A DNA stretch of 59,239 nucleotides from Methylomonas koyamae (lineage in GTDB: Bacteria; Pseudomonadota; Gammaproteobacteria; Methylococcales; Methylomonadaceae): NCBI RefSeq assembly GCF_001644025.1, contig NZ_LUUK01000202.1, positions 1 to 59,239 of the forward strand, in the 5' to 3' direction. Shown in pieces: positions 1 through 11,241 of this stretch; positions within the stretch are counted from its first letter, which is position 1, and every line of letters begins with the position of its first letter. The notes under the pieces are model-generated. The model ran no database searches. It saw only the letters and a list, made by a program, of their open reading frames with translations, and was not told the DNA's origin. Position numbers and translations under genes: made by a program.

Positions 1-1368
1 ACCACCATCGCGGTCTACGACTTGGGTGGCGGTACCTTCGATATTTCCATCATCGAAATCGCTGAAATCGAAGGCGAGCACCAGTTCGAAGTATTGGCCA
101 CCAACGGCGACACCTTCCTGGGCGGTGAAGACTTCGACTTGCGCATCATTGATTTCCTGGCCGGGGAATTTAAAAAAGACACCGGCATCGATTTGCACAA
201 CGATCCATTGGCGCTGCAACGTCTAAAAGAATCTGCGGAGAAAGCGAAAATCGAGTTGTCTTCCGCCGAGCAAACCGACATCAACCTGCCGTATATCACG
301 GCCGACGCGTCCGGTCCGAAGCACTTGAACGTCAAACTGACCCGCGCCAAACTGGAATCGCTGGTTGACGAACTGATCGAGCGCACCAAAGGTCCTTGCT
401 TGCAAGCGATTAAAGATGCCGGCATTTCGACTTCTAAAATCAACGACGTGATTTTGGTGGGCGGTCAAACTCGGATGCCGAAAGTGCAGGCCTTCGTTAA
501 AGAATTGTTCGGCAAAGAGCCGCGCAAAGACGTCAACCCTGACGAAGCGGTAGCGCTGGGTGCGGCGATTCAAGCCGGCGTATTGGGCGGCGACGTCAAG
601 GACGTGTTGCTGCTGGACGTCACGCCATTGTCGTTGGGTATCGAAACCCTGGGCGGGGTGATGACCAAACTGATCGAGAAAAACACCACGATCCCAACCA
701 ATGCTTCGCAAGTATTCTCGACCGCCGAAGACAGTCAAACCGCGGTCACCGTGCATGTGTTGCAGGGCGAGCGGGAAATGGCGTCAGGCAACAAATCGCT
801 GGGCCGTTTCGATTTGCAGGACATTCCGCCCGCGCCGCGCGGTATTCCGCAAATCGAAGTGTCGTTCGACATCGACGCCAACGGTATCCTGAACGTGTCG
901 GCCAAGGATAAAGCCACTGGCAAGAAGCAATCCATTGTGATCAAGGCGTCCAGCGGCTTGTCGGATGCCGAAGTCGAGCGCATGATCAAGGACGCCGAAG
1001 CGCACGCCGACGAAGACCGCAAGCTGAAAGAACTGGTTTCGGCGCGTAACTCGGCGGAAGGCATGATCCACGCGACCGAAAAGTCGTTGAAGGAATTGGG
1101 CGACCAAGTTACCGGCGACGAAAAATCGGCGATCGAAGCGGCCATCAGCGACTTGCAGGGCGTGTTGAAAGGCGACGACAAGGACGCTATCGAAGCCAAA
1201 ACCGCCGCGCTGACCGAGCTTTCGGGTAAACTGGCCGAACGGGTTTACGCCCAAAAAGGCGGAGCGGACGCCGCTGCCGGCGAAGCCCATGCGGCTAGCG
1301 GCCAGCAAGCCGAAGACCACAATGTGGTCGATGCCGAGTTCGAGGAAGTGAAGGACGACAAAAAATAA
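1..1368 (+). CDS. dnaK: Chaperone DnaK (Hsp70), 3' part
   Basis: The C-terminal 455 residues of DnaK are present; the frame is open at the left edge, so roughly the first 185 residues are missing. The visible part starts in the nucleotide-binding domain at [14 protein letters not shown], the conserved phosphate-binding loop, and continues through [14 protein letters not shown]. It then enters the substrate-binding domain ([19 protein letters not shown] linker region) and the helical lid. It ends in an EEVKDDKK-type tail, as DnaK does. It is the ATP-dependent cytosolic Hsp70 that works with DnaJ and GrpE. The next gene is dnaJ, 125 bases downstream on the same strand, the usual gammaproteobacterial order. 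Confidence 0.98.
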   Translation, partial: TTIAVYDLGGGTFDISIIEIAEIEGEHQFEVLATNGDTFLGGEDFDLRIIDFLAGEFKKDTGIDLHNDPLALQRLKESAEKAKIELSSAEQTDINLPYITADASGPKHLNVKLTRAKLESLVDELIERTKGPCLQAIKDAGISTSKINDVILVGGQTRMPKVQAFVKELFGKEPRKDVNPDEAVALGAAIQAGVLGGDVKDVLLLDVTPLSLGIETLGGVMTKLIEKNTTIPTNASQVFSTAEDSQTAVTVHVLQGEREMASGNKSLGRFDLQDIPPAPRGIPQIEVSFDIDANGILNVSAKDKATGKKQSIVIKASSGLSDAEVERMIKDAEAHADEDRKLKELVSARNSAEGMIHATEKSLKELGDQVTGDEKSAIEAAISDLQGVLKGDDKDAIEAKTAALTELSGKLAERVYAQKGGADAAAGEAHAASGQQAEDHNVVDAEFEEVKDDKK

Positions 1369-1460
1369 TCCTCACCGGGGAGCCTCTCGCCGTTAACGGA
1401 GAGAGTCAGGGTGAAAGGTGTTAATCACCCTCATCGTTCCATTCATTCAACACACTAAAT

Positions 1461-1486
1461 AACCGCTGGTAAACGCCGGCGGTTTT
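1461..1486 (+). other. Hairpin with short T run just before dnaJ
   Basis: AACCGC at 1461-1466 pairs with GCGGTT at 1479-1484 and is followed by T residues. It lies only eight bases before the dnaJ start codon, and dnaJ has no clear Shine-Dalgarno of its own. It could be a partial terminator or attenuator that lowers dnaJ relative to dnaK, or could affect translation. This is inferred from sequence symmetry only. Confidence 0.35.
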
Positions 1487-1493
1487 CTACGTT

Positions 1494-3442
<1,949 letters not shown>

Positions 3443-3490
3443 GTTTTCTCGAACGCGCCCTGCGGGCCACGCACTCGAATCAGCGTCCAC

Positions 3491-3928
3491 TTATATTCTT
3501 AGCGGCGCTATTTCTCCGGTCAGTTTATAATGACGGTAGTCGGCTATGACCAATGCGTGATCGAAGGCCAAAACCGGCGGCAAATTGTCAAAGGTAAACA
3601 AACCGCAATTCTTGGCGTCGTCGGCCGCTGTTGGCGAGCCGTGAGCTTCCGCGATGTAAACCGCCGTCGCGGTGTGGTTGCGCGGATCGCGCTGCGGATT
3701 GGAATAAATGCCCAGCAATGCAGTCAGACGAACGTCAAGACCGGTTTCCTCCGCTGCTTCCCTAACCGCGGCATGTTCAACCGTTTCACCGACATCGACA
3801 AAGCCACCCGGCACAGCCCAGCCGTAAGGCGGGTATTTGCGTTCGATCAACACGAAGGGGCGCTGCGGGTGGTCGATCAGTTCGATCAGAATATCGGCTG
3901 CAATCAAAGGCGTAATCGGTTTGGGCAT
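3491..3928 (-). CDS. Nudix hydrolase
   Basis: Starting from [17 protein letters not shown] the protein is about 145 residues, a compact single Nudix domain. The Nudix box is clear: [25 protein letters not shown] gives the G-x5-E-x7-REAxEE-x-G pattern of the metal-binding helix. The family cleaves nucleoside diphosphates linked to another moiety; the substrate cannot be told. The open frame extends upstream to 3991, but the internal ATG at 3928 has a GGA-type ribosome site and fits family starts better. It is convergent with dapB and divergent from rapA. Confidence 0.88.
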   Translation of the reverse strand: MPKPITPLIAADILIELIDHPQRPFVLIERKYPPYGWAVPGGFVDVGETVEHAAVREAAEETGLDVRLTALLGIYSNPQRDPRNHTATAVYIAEAHGSPTAADDAKNCGLFTFDNLPPVLAFDHALVIADYRHYKLTGEIAPLRI

Positions 3929-4106
3929 CACAGTGTCCTGTTTTCGAGTGAGGGGGAGCTTGTTGGGCGGATTTAACCATGTTTTCCCCATTTTTCGGAA
4001 GCCGACGGAGTCGTTGGATCGATACCGATACCGGACGTAAAGTGGAAAGACCAGAGGCTATCGGCGATGGTCGTACGGTCGGCATAACAGACAGACAACT
4101 AAATCA

Positions 4107-6872
4107 ATGAACGAATTTATTCCCGGCCAACGCTGGATTAGCAACACCGAATCTGAGCTCGGCTTAGGCATGGTATTGGAAGCCGAATACAATCGCGTCA
4201 CGGTGCTTTTCCTGGCGACCGGCGATCGGCGGGTTTACGCGCGCGATAACGCTCCGCTGACGCGGGTCAGGTTCGCGGAAGGCGATACCGTCGAATCGGT
4301 GGAATACGTCAAGATCAGCGTACAGCAAGTGGACGAGCACGCCGGGCTGTTGACCTATATCGGTGTCGACGAAGACGGCGGATTGCAGCAAATTGACGAG
4401 ATGGAACTCAACCACCATATTCAATTCAACAAGCCGCAAGATCGATTGTTCACCGGCCAGTTCGACCCGACCTCCTGGTATTTGCTGCGCTACGAAACCT
4501 GGCGGCGCCAGCAACGCCATCAACAGTCGGCGGTCAAGGGGCTGCAAGGCGCGCGCGCCGCGCTGATTCCCCATCAATTGTATATCGCGCATCAGGCCGC
4601 TAACCGCGCCGCGCCGCGCATTATGCTGGCGGATGAAGTCGGTTTAGGGAAAACCATAGAAGCCGGCTTGATCATTCAACACCGTCTGATTAACGGTTTG
4701 AGCGAACGAGTTTTGATTTTGGTACCCGAAAGCCTGATGTACCAATGGTTGGTTGAAATGTTGCGGCGCTTCAATCTGCGTTTCAGCCTGTTCGACGAAA
4801 CCCGTTGCATGTCGTTCAACGACGACGGCAATCCGTTTCAAAACGAGCAATTGATACTGTGCAGCCAACAGTTTTTCGCTGACTTTCCCGATCGCCAGCC
4901 ACAAGCGTTGGCGGCCGGCTGGGATATGGTCGTCGTCGACGAGGCCCATCATTTGGAATGGAGCGAGACCGCCCCCAGCGTCGAGTACCGTTTCGTCGAG
5001 CAGTTGGCGCAAGCGGTGCCGGGCTTGGTGTTGTTGACCGCCACGCCGGAGCAATTGGGCAAGGAGAGCCATTTCGCCCGCTTGAGATTGCTCGATCCCG
5101 ATCGCTTCTACAGCTTTGCGCAATATCTGCAAGACGAAAAGCAATTCGAGCCGGTGGCGCAGTTGGCGAATCGGCTGATTTCCGGTGAGCCGTTAAACGA
5201 GGCAGAGCAAGTCGAGTTAGGCGAGTTGTTGAAACACGACAATGCCGAAGCATGGCTGAAGCAAGTCAACGACAGTAATGTCGGCGCGCGCGAGGAATTG
5301 ATCAAGTTGCTGTTGGATCACCACGGCACGGGTCGGATCTTGTTCAGAAACTCCCGGCATACGGTCAAAGGTTTTCCGGACCGGGAACGCCATGGTTATC
5401 CGATTCTCGGCGAGGACACCGCCGAACTCGCCGACAGTCCCTATCTGTTTTGGCTGATTGACACCTTGAAGACCCTCGGCGACGAGAAGGCGTTGCTGAT
5501 TTGCCGGCGAGCCGACACCGTGATCCAGCTGGAGCAAATACTGCGACATCACGTGGGACATACCGCGGCGGTATTTCACGAGGGCATGAGTATCGTTGAG
5601 CGGGACCGAGCGGCGGCATTCTTTGCCGATGAAGACAGTCGGGCGCAGGTTCTGTTGTGTTCGGAGATCGGCAGCGAGGGGCGCAACTTTCAATTCGTGC
5701 GGCATCTGTTTCTGTTCGATTTGCCGGAAAACCCCGATTTGCTGCAACAGCGTATCGGCCGACTGGATAGGATCGGCCAAAAGCATGTGATACAGATTCA
5801 CATTCCCTACGTGGTCGGCAGTCCGCGCGAGGTGTTGTTTCGCTGGTACGACGAAGGTCTGGACGCGTTTCGACATAACGTTTCGGCGGCGTCGCAGGTG
5901 GCCAAAGCCTTGAGCGGGCCATTGTCGGCGGCGTTGGCCAGTCGCGAGCGAGCGGCGGTTGACGCATTGATAGAAGAAACTCGCCAGCTGAATGCGCGCC
6001 TCGAAGCGGAATTGCAGAAGGGCCGCGATTTGTTGCTGGAACTGAACTCCTGCCGTCCGGAGCCTGCTCGGCAATTGGTCGAAGCCATTCACGCCAGCGA
6101 ATCCGATGGCAGTTTGTGGCCTTATCTGGAGGATATTTTCGATTGCTACGGCGTCGACGTCGAGTACCACTCCAAGGCTTGCCATATCCTGCGGCCCAGC
6201 GAAAATCTGCGCATTTCGCATTTTCCGATGTTGCAGGACGACGGCTTGACCGTAACGGTGGCTCGGGATATTGCGTTGGCGCGCGAGGACATGTTGTTTC
6301 TGACCGCCGAACATCCGATGGTTTTGGCGGCGATGGATTTGGTGTTGTCCAGCGAGACGGGCAATGCCGCGGTCAGCGTGGTCAGGCATGCGCAATTGAA
6401 GGCCGGCCAATTTTTGTTGGAATTGCTGTTCGTACTCGAGTGTAGTGCGCCGGCCGAACTGCAAATTGGCCGGTTTTTGCCGCATACGCCGATTCGGGTG
6501 TTGATAGACCAAAACAAGATGGATCTAACGGCATCGGTCAGCCATGACAGTCTGATCGAAACCGGCGATAAGTTCGAGAAGGCCCAAATCAGTCAGTTTT
6601 TGAATAGCCAACGCCAGCATATTCAGGAGATGATCAAAGTAGCGGAACAAGCCGCTGGCGGCAAGGCCCAGCAATTGATTGGCGAAGCCACCAATCGAAT
6701 GGTGGCGGCTTTGACCGGTGAAATCAAGCGGATGGTCAGGCTGAAAAAAGTCAATCCGGCGATCAAGGATGCCGAGATCGAACAACTCAAGGAAATGACG
6801 ATGTTATCGCACGAGAGCATACAGGACGCGCAATTGCGTCTGGATGCGGTTCGTTTCGTGATTACCGCTTGA
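4107..6872 (+). CDS. rapA: RNA polymerase-associated ATPase RapA (HepA)
   Basis: 921 residues, a little shorter than the E. coli protein. It is a Swi2/Snf2-family ATPase that binds core RNA polymerase and helps recycle it after termination. The N-terminal Tudor-like region begins FIPGQRWISNTESELGLGMV. Helicase motif I is DEVGLGKTIEAG (about 175) and motif II is DEAH (VVVDEAHHLEWS). Motif III is LLTATPEQ. The C-terminal helicase lobe has GSEGRNFQFVRHLFLFDLP and QRIGRLDRIGQ. The C-terminal RapA-specific domain is present. It is monocistronic as far as can be seen, with a PilZ gene convergent 23 bases downstream. Confidence 0.97.
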   Translation: MNEFIPGQRWISNTESELGLGMVLEAEYNRVTVLFLATGDRRVYARDNAPLTRVRFAEGDTVESVEYVKISVQQVDEHAGLLTYIGVDEDGGLQQIDEMELNHHIQFNKPQDRLFTGQFDPTSWYLLRYETWRRQQRHQQSAVKGLQGARAALIPHQLYIAHQAANRAAPRIMLADEVGLGKTIEAGLIIQHRLINGLSERVLILVPESLMYQWLVEMLRRFNLRFSLFDETRCMSFNDDGNPFQNEQLILCSQQFFADFPDRQPQALAAGWDMVVVDEAHHLEWSETAPSVEYRFVEQLAQAVPGLVLLTATPEQLGKESHFARLRLLDPDRFYSFAQYLQDEKQFEPVAQLANRLISGEPLNEAEQVELGELLKHDNAEAWLKQVNDSNVGAREELIKLLLDHHGTGRILFRNSRHTVKGFPDRERHGYPILGEDTAELADSPYLFWLIDTLKTLGDEKALLICRRADTVIQLEQILRHHVGHTAAVFHEGMSIVERDRAAAFFADEDSRAQVLLCSEIGSEGRNFQFVRHLFLFDLPENPDLLQQRIGRLDRIGQKHVIQIHIPYVVGSPREVLFRWYDEGLDAFRHNVSAASQVAKALSGPLSAALASRERAAVDALIEETRQLNARLEAELQKGRDLLLELNSCRPEPARQLVEAIHASESDGSLWPYLEDIFDCYGVDVEYHSKACHILRPSENLRISHFPMLQDDGLTVTVARDIALAREDMLFLTAEHPMVLAAMDLVLSSETGNAAVSVVRHAQLKAGQFLLELLFVLECSAPAELQIGRFLPHTPIRVLIDQNKMDLTASVSHDSLIETGDKFEKAQISQFLNSQRQHIQEMIKVAEQAAGGKAQQLIGEATNRMVAALTGEIKRMVRLKKVNPAIKDAEIEQLKEMTMLSHESIQDAQLRLDAVRFVITA

Positions 6873-6895
6873 GCCGGATCGCGCCGGACGGTGTT

Positions 6896-7258
6896 TTAAT
6901 TGGTTTTGATCAACACGGTACTTTCGTCAAGTTCGACGCACTCGAACATCAGATCGTCTATCGACCCCTCGACGTGGTCGATGTAATGCAGGCCGCATTC
7001 GGATTCGCTGTGCTGATGCTTGATAACGCCGTGCACGCTGAACGGCGTGCCGGATTCCGGCAATATCATCGTGATCTTGATTTTGCCGACTATGTCGTCC
7101 GCCAGCGGCTTGCGAAGCCGGACGCGAATGCCGCTGTAGCTAATATCGAGGATATCGGCCTCGAACGCCAGCTCCTTGGCTGTCGTGGGGTTGAAAACGA
7201 TACCTGCCTGCAGGCCTCTAGGTCTTATTCTAAGGTGATTGCGCTTCTCGGGTTTCAT
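6896..7258 (-). CDS. PilZ-domain protein, putative c-di-GMP receptor
   Basis: 120 residues. The N-terminus MKPEKRNHLRIRPRGLQAGIVF carries the RxxxR-type arginine motif (here KRNHLRIRPR). DILDISYSGIRVRLRKPL matches the D/N-x-S-x-x-G motif, so both PilZ c-di-GMP contact elements are present. It is a single-domain PilZ adaptor, partner unknown. A good AGGAG lies seven bases before the ATG. The window also holds a GGDEF/EAL enzyme at about 36-38 kb, but no direct link is visible. Confidence 0.85.
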   Translation of the reverse strand: MKPEKRNHLRIRPRGLQAGIVFNPTTAKELAFEADILDISYSGIRVRLRKPLADDIVGKIKITMILPESGTPFSVHGVIKHQHSESECGLHYIDHVEGSIDDLMFECVELDESTVLIKTN

Positions 7259-7409
7259 CGTTTGGCTCCTGCGGAATGATGAAGGGCGTCCTTCCTCGGG
7301 TCATAAAATTTCAGAATAAATATAGCCGTATTTTGGACACGGTTGTCATGTCCCGAATTTTTTCCAAATTTTCCCGAATTATATGACGGAAACAACATAA
7401 GGTTAATCC

Positions 7410-8699
7410 ATGCTATTTTCAGAACTCGGTCTTTCCGAGCAAATTCTTAGAGCCGTTGCCGAACAAGGTTACGAAACGCCTACTCCGATTCAGGAGCAAG
7501 CGATCCCGGTGATATTGCAGGGGCGGGACGTGCTGGCCGGTGCTCAGACCGGCACCGGCAAAACCGCGGGCTTTACACTGCCTTTGTTGCAATTGCTGCA
7601 ACAAGCGCCTGTGAGGAAAAAGCCCCGACCTATTCGGGTGTTGATCCTAACGCCGACCCGCGAACTGGCGCTGCAGGTCTACGAGAGCGTTTGCTCTTAC
7701 GGTAAGCATCTGCCGTTTTTTGCGGAAGCGATTTTCGGGGGCGTCAGCAGCAAGCCGCAAATCCAAAAATTGCAGCGCGGAACCGATATCGTGGTTGCGA
7801 CTCCCGGCCGCTTGTTGGATTTGATCCAGCAAGGCTATGCGGACCTGTCGCAAATCGAGTATTTCGTGCTCGACGAAGCCGACCGGATGCTGGATATGGG
7901 GTTTATCCGCGACATCCGCAAAATTATCCAATTATTGCCGGCACGGCGCCAGAATCTGTTGTTTTCGGCAACGTATTCGCCGGAGATCAGCACGCTGGCC
8001 GAACAATTGTTGAGCGACCCGGTCGAGATTGCCGTTGCCAAACGCAATTCGGCGGCGGAAACCGTGTCGCAGTTGGTCTACGGTATCAAGCGCGAGTCCA
8101 AGCGCGAATTGCTGGCGCATCTGATCGGCGACGGCCGGTGGCAGCAGGTGCTGGTTTTCGTGCGTACTAAGCACGGCGCGGATCGCTTGTGCAAGCAGCT
8201 GATCAAGGATGGCATACGCTGCGCGGCCTTGCACGGCGACAAGAGCCAGGGAGCCAGGACCCGCGCGCTGGACGATTTTAAAAGCGGTGCGATCACGGCA
8301 CTGGTGGCGACCGACATCGCCGCACGCGGGCTTGATATCGACCAGTTGCCGCATGTTGTCAATTACGATCTACCGCAAGTCGCCGAGGACTATGTGCATC
8401 GCATCGGACGCACCGGCCGGGCCGGCGCGGAAGGGCAGGCAATCTCGTTGGTCGATGCTGAAGAAGCGCAATTGTTGGCGGCAATCGAAAAACTCCTGAA
8501 AAAGTCGATTCCGCGGGTTGCCGATACAGGCTACGAAAAAGTGTCGCTGGAACCGGTTTCCGCCAAGTCTCAGCCCAAGGCCAAGCCTAAGGCAGCGGCT
8601 AAACCTCGGTCGCAAGCTCGGCCCGGCGACCGTCCGGGCGAACGTGCTCGGGGCGGCCGGCCGCCTCGAGCCGCTGCCGGTGGCGCGCGCGGGCGATGA
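7410..8699 (+). CDS. rhlE: DEAD-box RNA helicase, RhlE type
   Basis: 429 residues. The Q motif is at the N-terminus ([26 protein letters not shown]). Walker A is AQTGTGKT, motif II is DEAD, motif III is SAT and motif VI is [10 protein letters not shown]. The core ends near residue 375, followed by a basic tail rich in Lys, Pro, Arg and Gly that ends in GGARGR, typical of RhlE RNA-binding tails. It remodels RNA, probably in ribosome assembly or RNA decay. It starts 151 bases from the divergent PilZ gene and is convergent with modC. Confidence 0.92.
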   Translation: MLFSELGLSEQILRAVAEQGYETPTPIQEQAIPVILQGRDVLAGAQTGTGKTAGFTLPLLQLLQQAPVRKKPRPIRVLILTPTRELALQVYESVCSYGKHLPFFAEAIFGGVSSKPQIQKLQRGTDIVVATPGRLLDLIQQGYADLSQIEYFVLDEADRMLDMGFIRDIRKIIQLLPARRQNLLFSATYSPEISTLAEQLLSDPVEIAVAKRNSAAETVSQLVYGIKRESKRELLAHLIGDGRWQQVLVFVRTKHGADRLCKQLIKDGIRCAALHGDKSQGARTRALDDFKSGAITALVATDIAARGLDIDQLPHVVNYDLPQVAEDYVHRIGRTGRAGAEGQAISLVDAEEAQLLAAIEKLLKKSIPRVADTGYEKVSLEPVSAKSQPKAKPKAAAKPRSQARPGDRPGERARGGRPPRAAAGGARGR

Positions 8700-8754
8700 G
8701 TGGGCCCGTCGCTTAGTGGATAGGCTACAACAGATGTATTGGATTTAGTTGTGC

Positions 8755-9984
8755 TTAGGCCTGAATGATTCGATCGGTTACTTGCTTGATTTCGACGGCG
8801 CTATTTGCGATAGCGTGGTGGAAACCGTGGGCTGTGGGCGCGGTTTCAAGCAAGTGATAGTGATCCGGACCTACGCTAATCACGCGTTGGTATGACTGAG
8901 TTTGAAGTTCGCGCAGATAAGCGATCGAATGGGTCTTGATCAAGCAATAAACCGTATCGCCTTCCTGTAGAGCCATATCGCGGGCCGCGCCGTGGGTAAT
9001 TTCGGCCAGCAACGCGCCGCCGCAATCGATTTGCACAATTAAGCTCTCTCCGCTGGGAATAAGCGCGCAGATGCGGCCCTTGATCTGGTTCTGGATCGAA
9101 ATGCCGCTTAAGTATCCGCGCGACAGCGCGATGTCGTTGGCGCGGATCGATACCTGGGTCCCGCTGCCCGGAGCCAATTGCGGCCTCAGCGGCAGCGCCA
9201 ACGGCAAGCCGAAACTGTCTGCCTGGGTGTGGCCGGCGGAATGGTCGTGATGACGTATGGTGACCGGCAGCAAGTTGTCTATCTGACGCATGCCCAGATA
9301 GCGAAGCATGCCTTGTCCCTTGGCGATTTCCGGTAATGAGCCGCTACGCGTCACCTTCCCCTGATCCAGCACGATCAATTGGTCGGTCAAGTCGAGGATT
9401 TCCCCTAAGGATTGACTGGCGTAGAGTGCGGGTAGGTTGAGTTCGATTTGAGCGCGCTTGAGCAGCGCCAATAGCAGCGGCCGGTAGTCGTGGCCTATCG
9501 TCGCAAAGGTGTCGTCCAGCAGGAGCAAGCGCGGCGACTTCACCAGCGACCGGGCCAAGGCCACCCGTTGCCTTTCCCCGGCTGAAAGCAGCGGTAAGGG
9601 TTGGTCGAGCAGACTGCCCAATTCGAGTAACTCGATCAAGAACGGTAGCTTGAAGTTTCTCCGATGCCTCAGCGTGCGCTCGCGGGTGGCGTTCAAGTTT
9701 TCGCGGACGGTTTCGGACGGATCGGCGCAATCCAGTTGTAGTACGGCGCCTACCGGACGTTGTTCGCGCGGCATGACGATACCCTTGCGACTGTCGAACA
9801 AGATCTTGCCGTCGACCAGAATGTAGCCGCTATGCGGCTGAATGGCGCCTGCGATCAAGCCCAGCAAGGTGCTTTTGCCGGCGCCGGATTTCCCGAGCAG
9901 GCCCATGCTGTTGTCATTGATCGCCAGCGATGTGGTCAGGTCGAAATGGCCTCTGCGCAATTTGACGTTCATTTCTAACAACAT
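8755..9984 (-). CDS. modC: ModC-like molybdate ABC ATPase with altered catalytic motifs
   Basis: 409 residues. The ABC ATPase domain is N-terminal (Walker A GKSGAGKST, Q-loop VLQ, signature LSAGERQRVALARSL). A C-terminal Mop/TOBE molybdate-binding region follows (about 275-350: IRANDIALSRGYLSGISIQNQ, AEITHGAARDMALQEGDTVYCLIK). In transporters, ModC drives molybdate uptake with ModA and ModB; neither gene is nearby. Oddities: the Walker B catalytic Glu is Asp (LLLLDDTFA), the SALD D-loop is absent, and the switch His is Gln (LYASQSLGE). ATPase activity may be weak or lost. A candidate Mo-box lies upstream. It could be a molybdate-sensing or storage-linked protein rather than a transporter subunit. 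The neighbouring NafY operon points to the FeMo-cofactor supply. Confidence 0.85.
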   Translation of the reverse strand: MLLEMNVKLRRGHFDLTTSLAINDNSMGLLGKSGAGKSTLLGLIAGAIQPHSGYILVDGKILFDSRKGIVMPREQRPVGAVLQLDCADPSETVRENLNATRERTLRHRRNFKLPFLIELLELGSLLDQPLPLLSAGERQRVALARSLVKSPRLLLLDDTFATIGHDYRPLLLALLKRAQIELNLPALYASQSLGEILDLTDQLIVLDQGKVTRSGSLPEIAKGQGMLRYLGMRQIDNLLPVTIRHHDHSAGHTQADSFGLPLALPLRPQLAPGSGTQVSIRANDIALSRGYLSGISIQNQIKGRICALIPSGESLIVQIDCGGALLAEITHGAARDMALQEGDTVYCLIKTHSIAYLRELQTQSYQRVISVGPDHYHLLETAPTAHGFHHAIANSAVEIKQVTDRIIQA

Positions 9985-10146
9985 GATGGCCTCGCTAGTT
10001 TGGTGGGTGATCGTTGCTCTCGAAGAGCCAGGGTTAACCGGCGAACGCTATCGTCAACGCCCCGACTTAAAGATCGCGCTTGTCGGCAGGTTTTCTTTGA
10101 CAGCTTGGCCGGAACAGGTGTTTCAGTAACAAACGAAGCGGATATT

Positions 10147-10170
10147 CGGTATATCATATTATATATATCG
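10147..10170 (-). promoter_or_regulatory. Candidate ModE operator (Mo-box)
   Basis: The 24 bases read CGGTATATC-N6-TATATATCG. The known Mo-box pattern is CGnTATATA-N6-TATATAnCG, so spacing is exact and only one defined base differs. It lies 163 bases upstream of the modC start, where a ModE-type regulator would act on modC in response to molybdate. The region is AT-rich against its surroundings. Binding is inferred from pattern only. Confidence 0.6.
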
Positions 10171-10459
10171 AAAGACGTGATTGTTCGTGAAACGGTTCGG
10201 GACTAACGCTGATCGAGTGCGATAGTGGCGATTTGACTGAAAGTTGTCGCACTTTGCTTGATGGGCATAATCCACGTATTTACAAGCAGTTTTTGGGCCA
10301 TGGCTCTGGCCGTGGACGAGCGCGGTAGGGCATTAGCGAATTGGGGTAGTGTGTTTGGCGAGGTAGTTCGTTAATTATATTTGAGTATATCGATTCGGTA
10401 GGGGCGCTGCAAAATAGTGTTAAAGCCTACAACGGCGAACCGAAAAATCGCGTGGAATT

Positions 10460-10475
10460 TGTAGTGTTTGCGACA
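10460..10475 (+). promoter_or_regulatory. NifA upstream activating sequence (TGT-N10-ACA)
   Basis: TGTAGTGTTTGCGACA fits the TGT-N10-ACA NifA consensus exactly. It ends about 97 bases before the -24 element of the sigma-54 promoter at 10572, inside the usual range for NifA sites. It is the activator site expected for an operon expressed under nitrogen-fixing conditions. Confidence 0.75.
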
Positions 10476-10571
10476 TTGTTGGCGGTCGCTGTCGGCAAAT
10501 CGGGGTTTTCCGATAAGCCGGAATGACCCCAATTCGTGAATAGCCCCAGTTGCGATAAGGGTATGCTTGGC

Positions 10572-10587
10572 TGGCAAGGCTCTTGCT
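10572..10587 (+). promoter_or_regulatory. Sigma-54 (-24/-12) promoter
   Basis: TGGCAAGGCTCTTGCT matches the sigma-54 pattern TGGCACG-N4-TTGCW at all but one base, with the GG and GC dinucleotides at the required spacing. It lies 46 bases before the start codon at 10633. Combined with the TGT-N10-ACA site it forms a NifA-dependent promoter. Confidence 0.85.
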
Positions 10588-10632
10588 TAATTAAATTGAA
10601 CCGAATTTTTTATCTATTAGGAGATGTTTCCG

Positions 10633-11208
10633 ATGTTACTCGACAGTTACAACAGCCAAGGCCTATTGACCATTTCTACGGTATTGGGCAAAACCAGCAC
10701 TGCGGGTCTGACTGCTTGGCGCGGCGACTTAGTGCTGATCGAAGGTGCCATGCGCGAAGGCGCGACCAATCCCAACGACCGTAACCCGCCCAAATTATTG
10801 ATCCAGCAAGCGGCGATGCTGGCCGATAGCGACAAGATCTTGTTTTTAAACGGTATGGTCTATCAGTTGGAGTCCCTTGCACTATTCGTCGAGAAATATA
10901 AAGCCGGTTTGACCGCCGATACCTTGGCTTTGATTTACGTCGAAAACATCGCCGCTCCAATGGTTGTCGAATTGGAAGGTTATACATTCAAATTGTTGCC
11001 GTACAGTGAGGGCATGGTCTGGAACGAAACGATGGAATTTCTGTACATCGAGAAAGCGGACCTGAAAGGCCAGTCCGCCGAAGACAAAGTCATCACCGTG
11101 TACGAAGCGGCAAAAGGCTTTAAATTTAAAGGCGAGACGTTGAGCTACGAAGCGGCGTTGACTAAAACCATCGAAGTTAAACGCGAAGCGAGCTACGGTC
11201 CGGTGTAA
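10633..11208 (+). CDS. Unrecognised 191-aa protein, first gene of the NifA-type operon
   Basis: I do not recognise the family. The start is ATG 10633, because AGGAG (10619-10623) directly abuts an earlier ATG at 10624 and is nine bases from this one. The protein is soluble, with no signal peptide or membrane segment. It is acidic to neutral, with a mixed alpha/beta look and several hydrophobic strands (DKILFLNGMVYQLESLALFV, LALIYVENIAAPMVVELEGY). There are no cysteines, so it is not an Fe-S protein. It follows a NifA/sigma-54 promoter and precedes a rhodanese and NafY, so a role in nitrogenase assembly or protection is inferred from context alone. Confidence 0.8.
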   Translation: MLLDSYNSQGLLTISTVLGKTSTAGLTAWRGDLVLIEGAMREGATNPNDRNPPKLLIQQAAMLADSDKILFLNGMVYQLESLALFVEKYKAGLTADTLALIYVENIAAPMVVELEGYTFKLLPYSEGMVWNETMEFLYIEKADLKGQSAEDKVITVYEAAKGFKFKGETLSYEAALTKTIEVKREASYGPV

Positions 11209-11241
11209 CGGGTCGGCGAAGCGAAACGGGGGTGAGGACTT

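Larger units (their letters stand above)
9985..10632. other. 648-base divergent control region between modC and the NafY operon
   Basis: No convincing gene is present. A 38-codon open frame from 10261 lacks a ribosome site and any family features. The region carries a candidate Mo-box at 10147-10170 facing modC. On the right side are a NifA-type upstream activating sequence at 10460-10475 and a sigma-54 promoter at 10572-10587. The stretch between about 10180 and 10450 holds nothing else that I can interpret. Confidence 0.8.

Noticed and set aside
5217-6512. 431-codon open frame antisense to rapA
   Set aside because: RapA motifs occupy the other strand; the frame is a GC-bias shadow with no recognisable domain.
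6869-7279. 136-codon plus-strand frame opposite the PilZ gene
   Set aside because: The minus strand has a clear PilZ domain and ribosome site; the plus frame has neither.
10261-10374. 38-codon frame between the Mo-box and NifA site
   Set aside because: No Shine-Dalgarno and overlaps a regulatory region; length is within chance.
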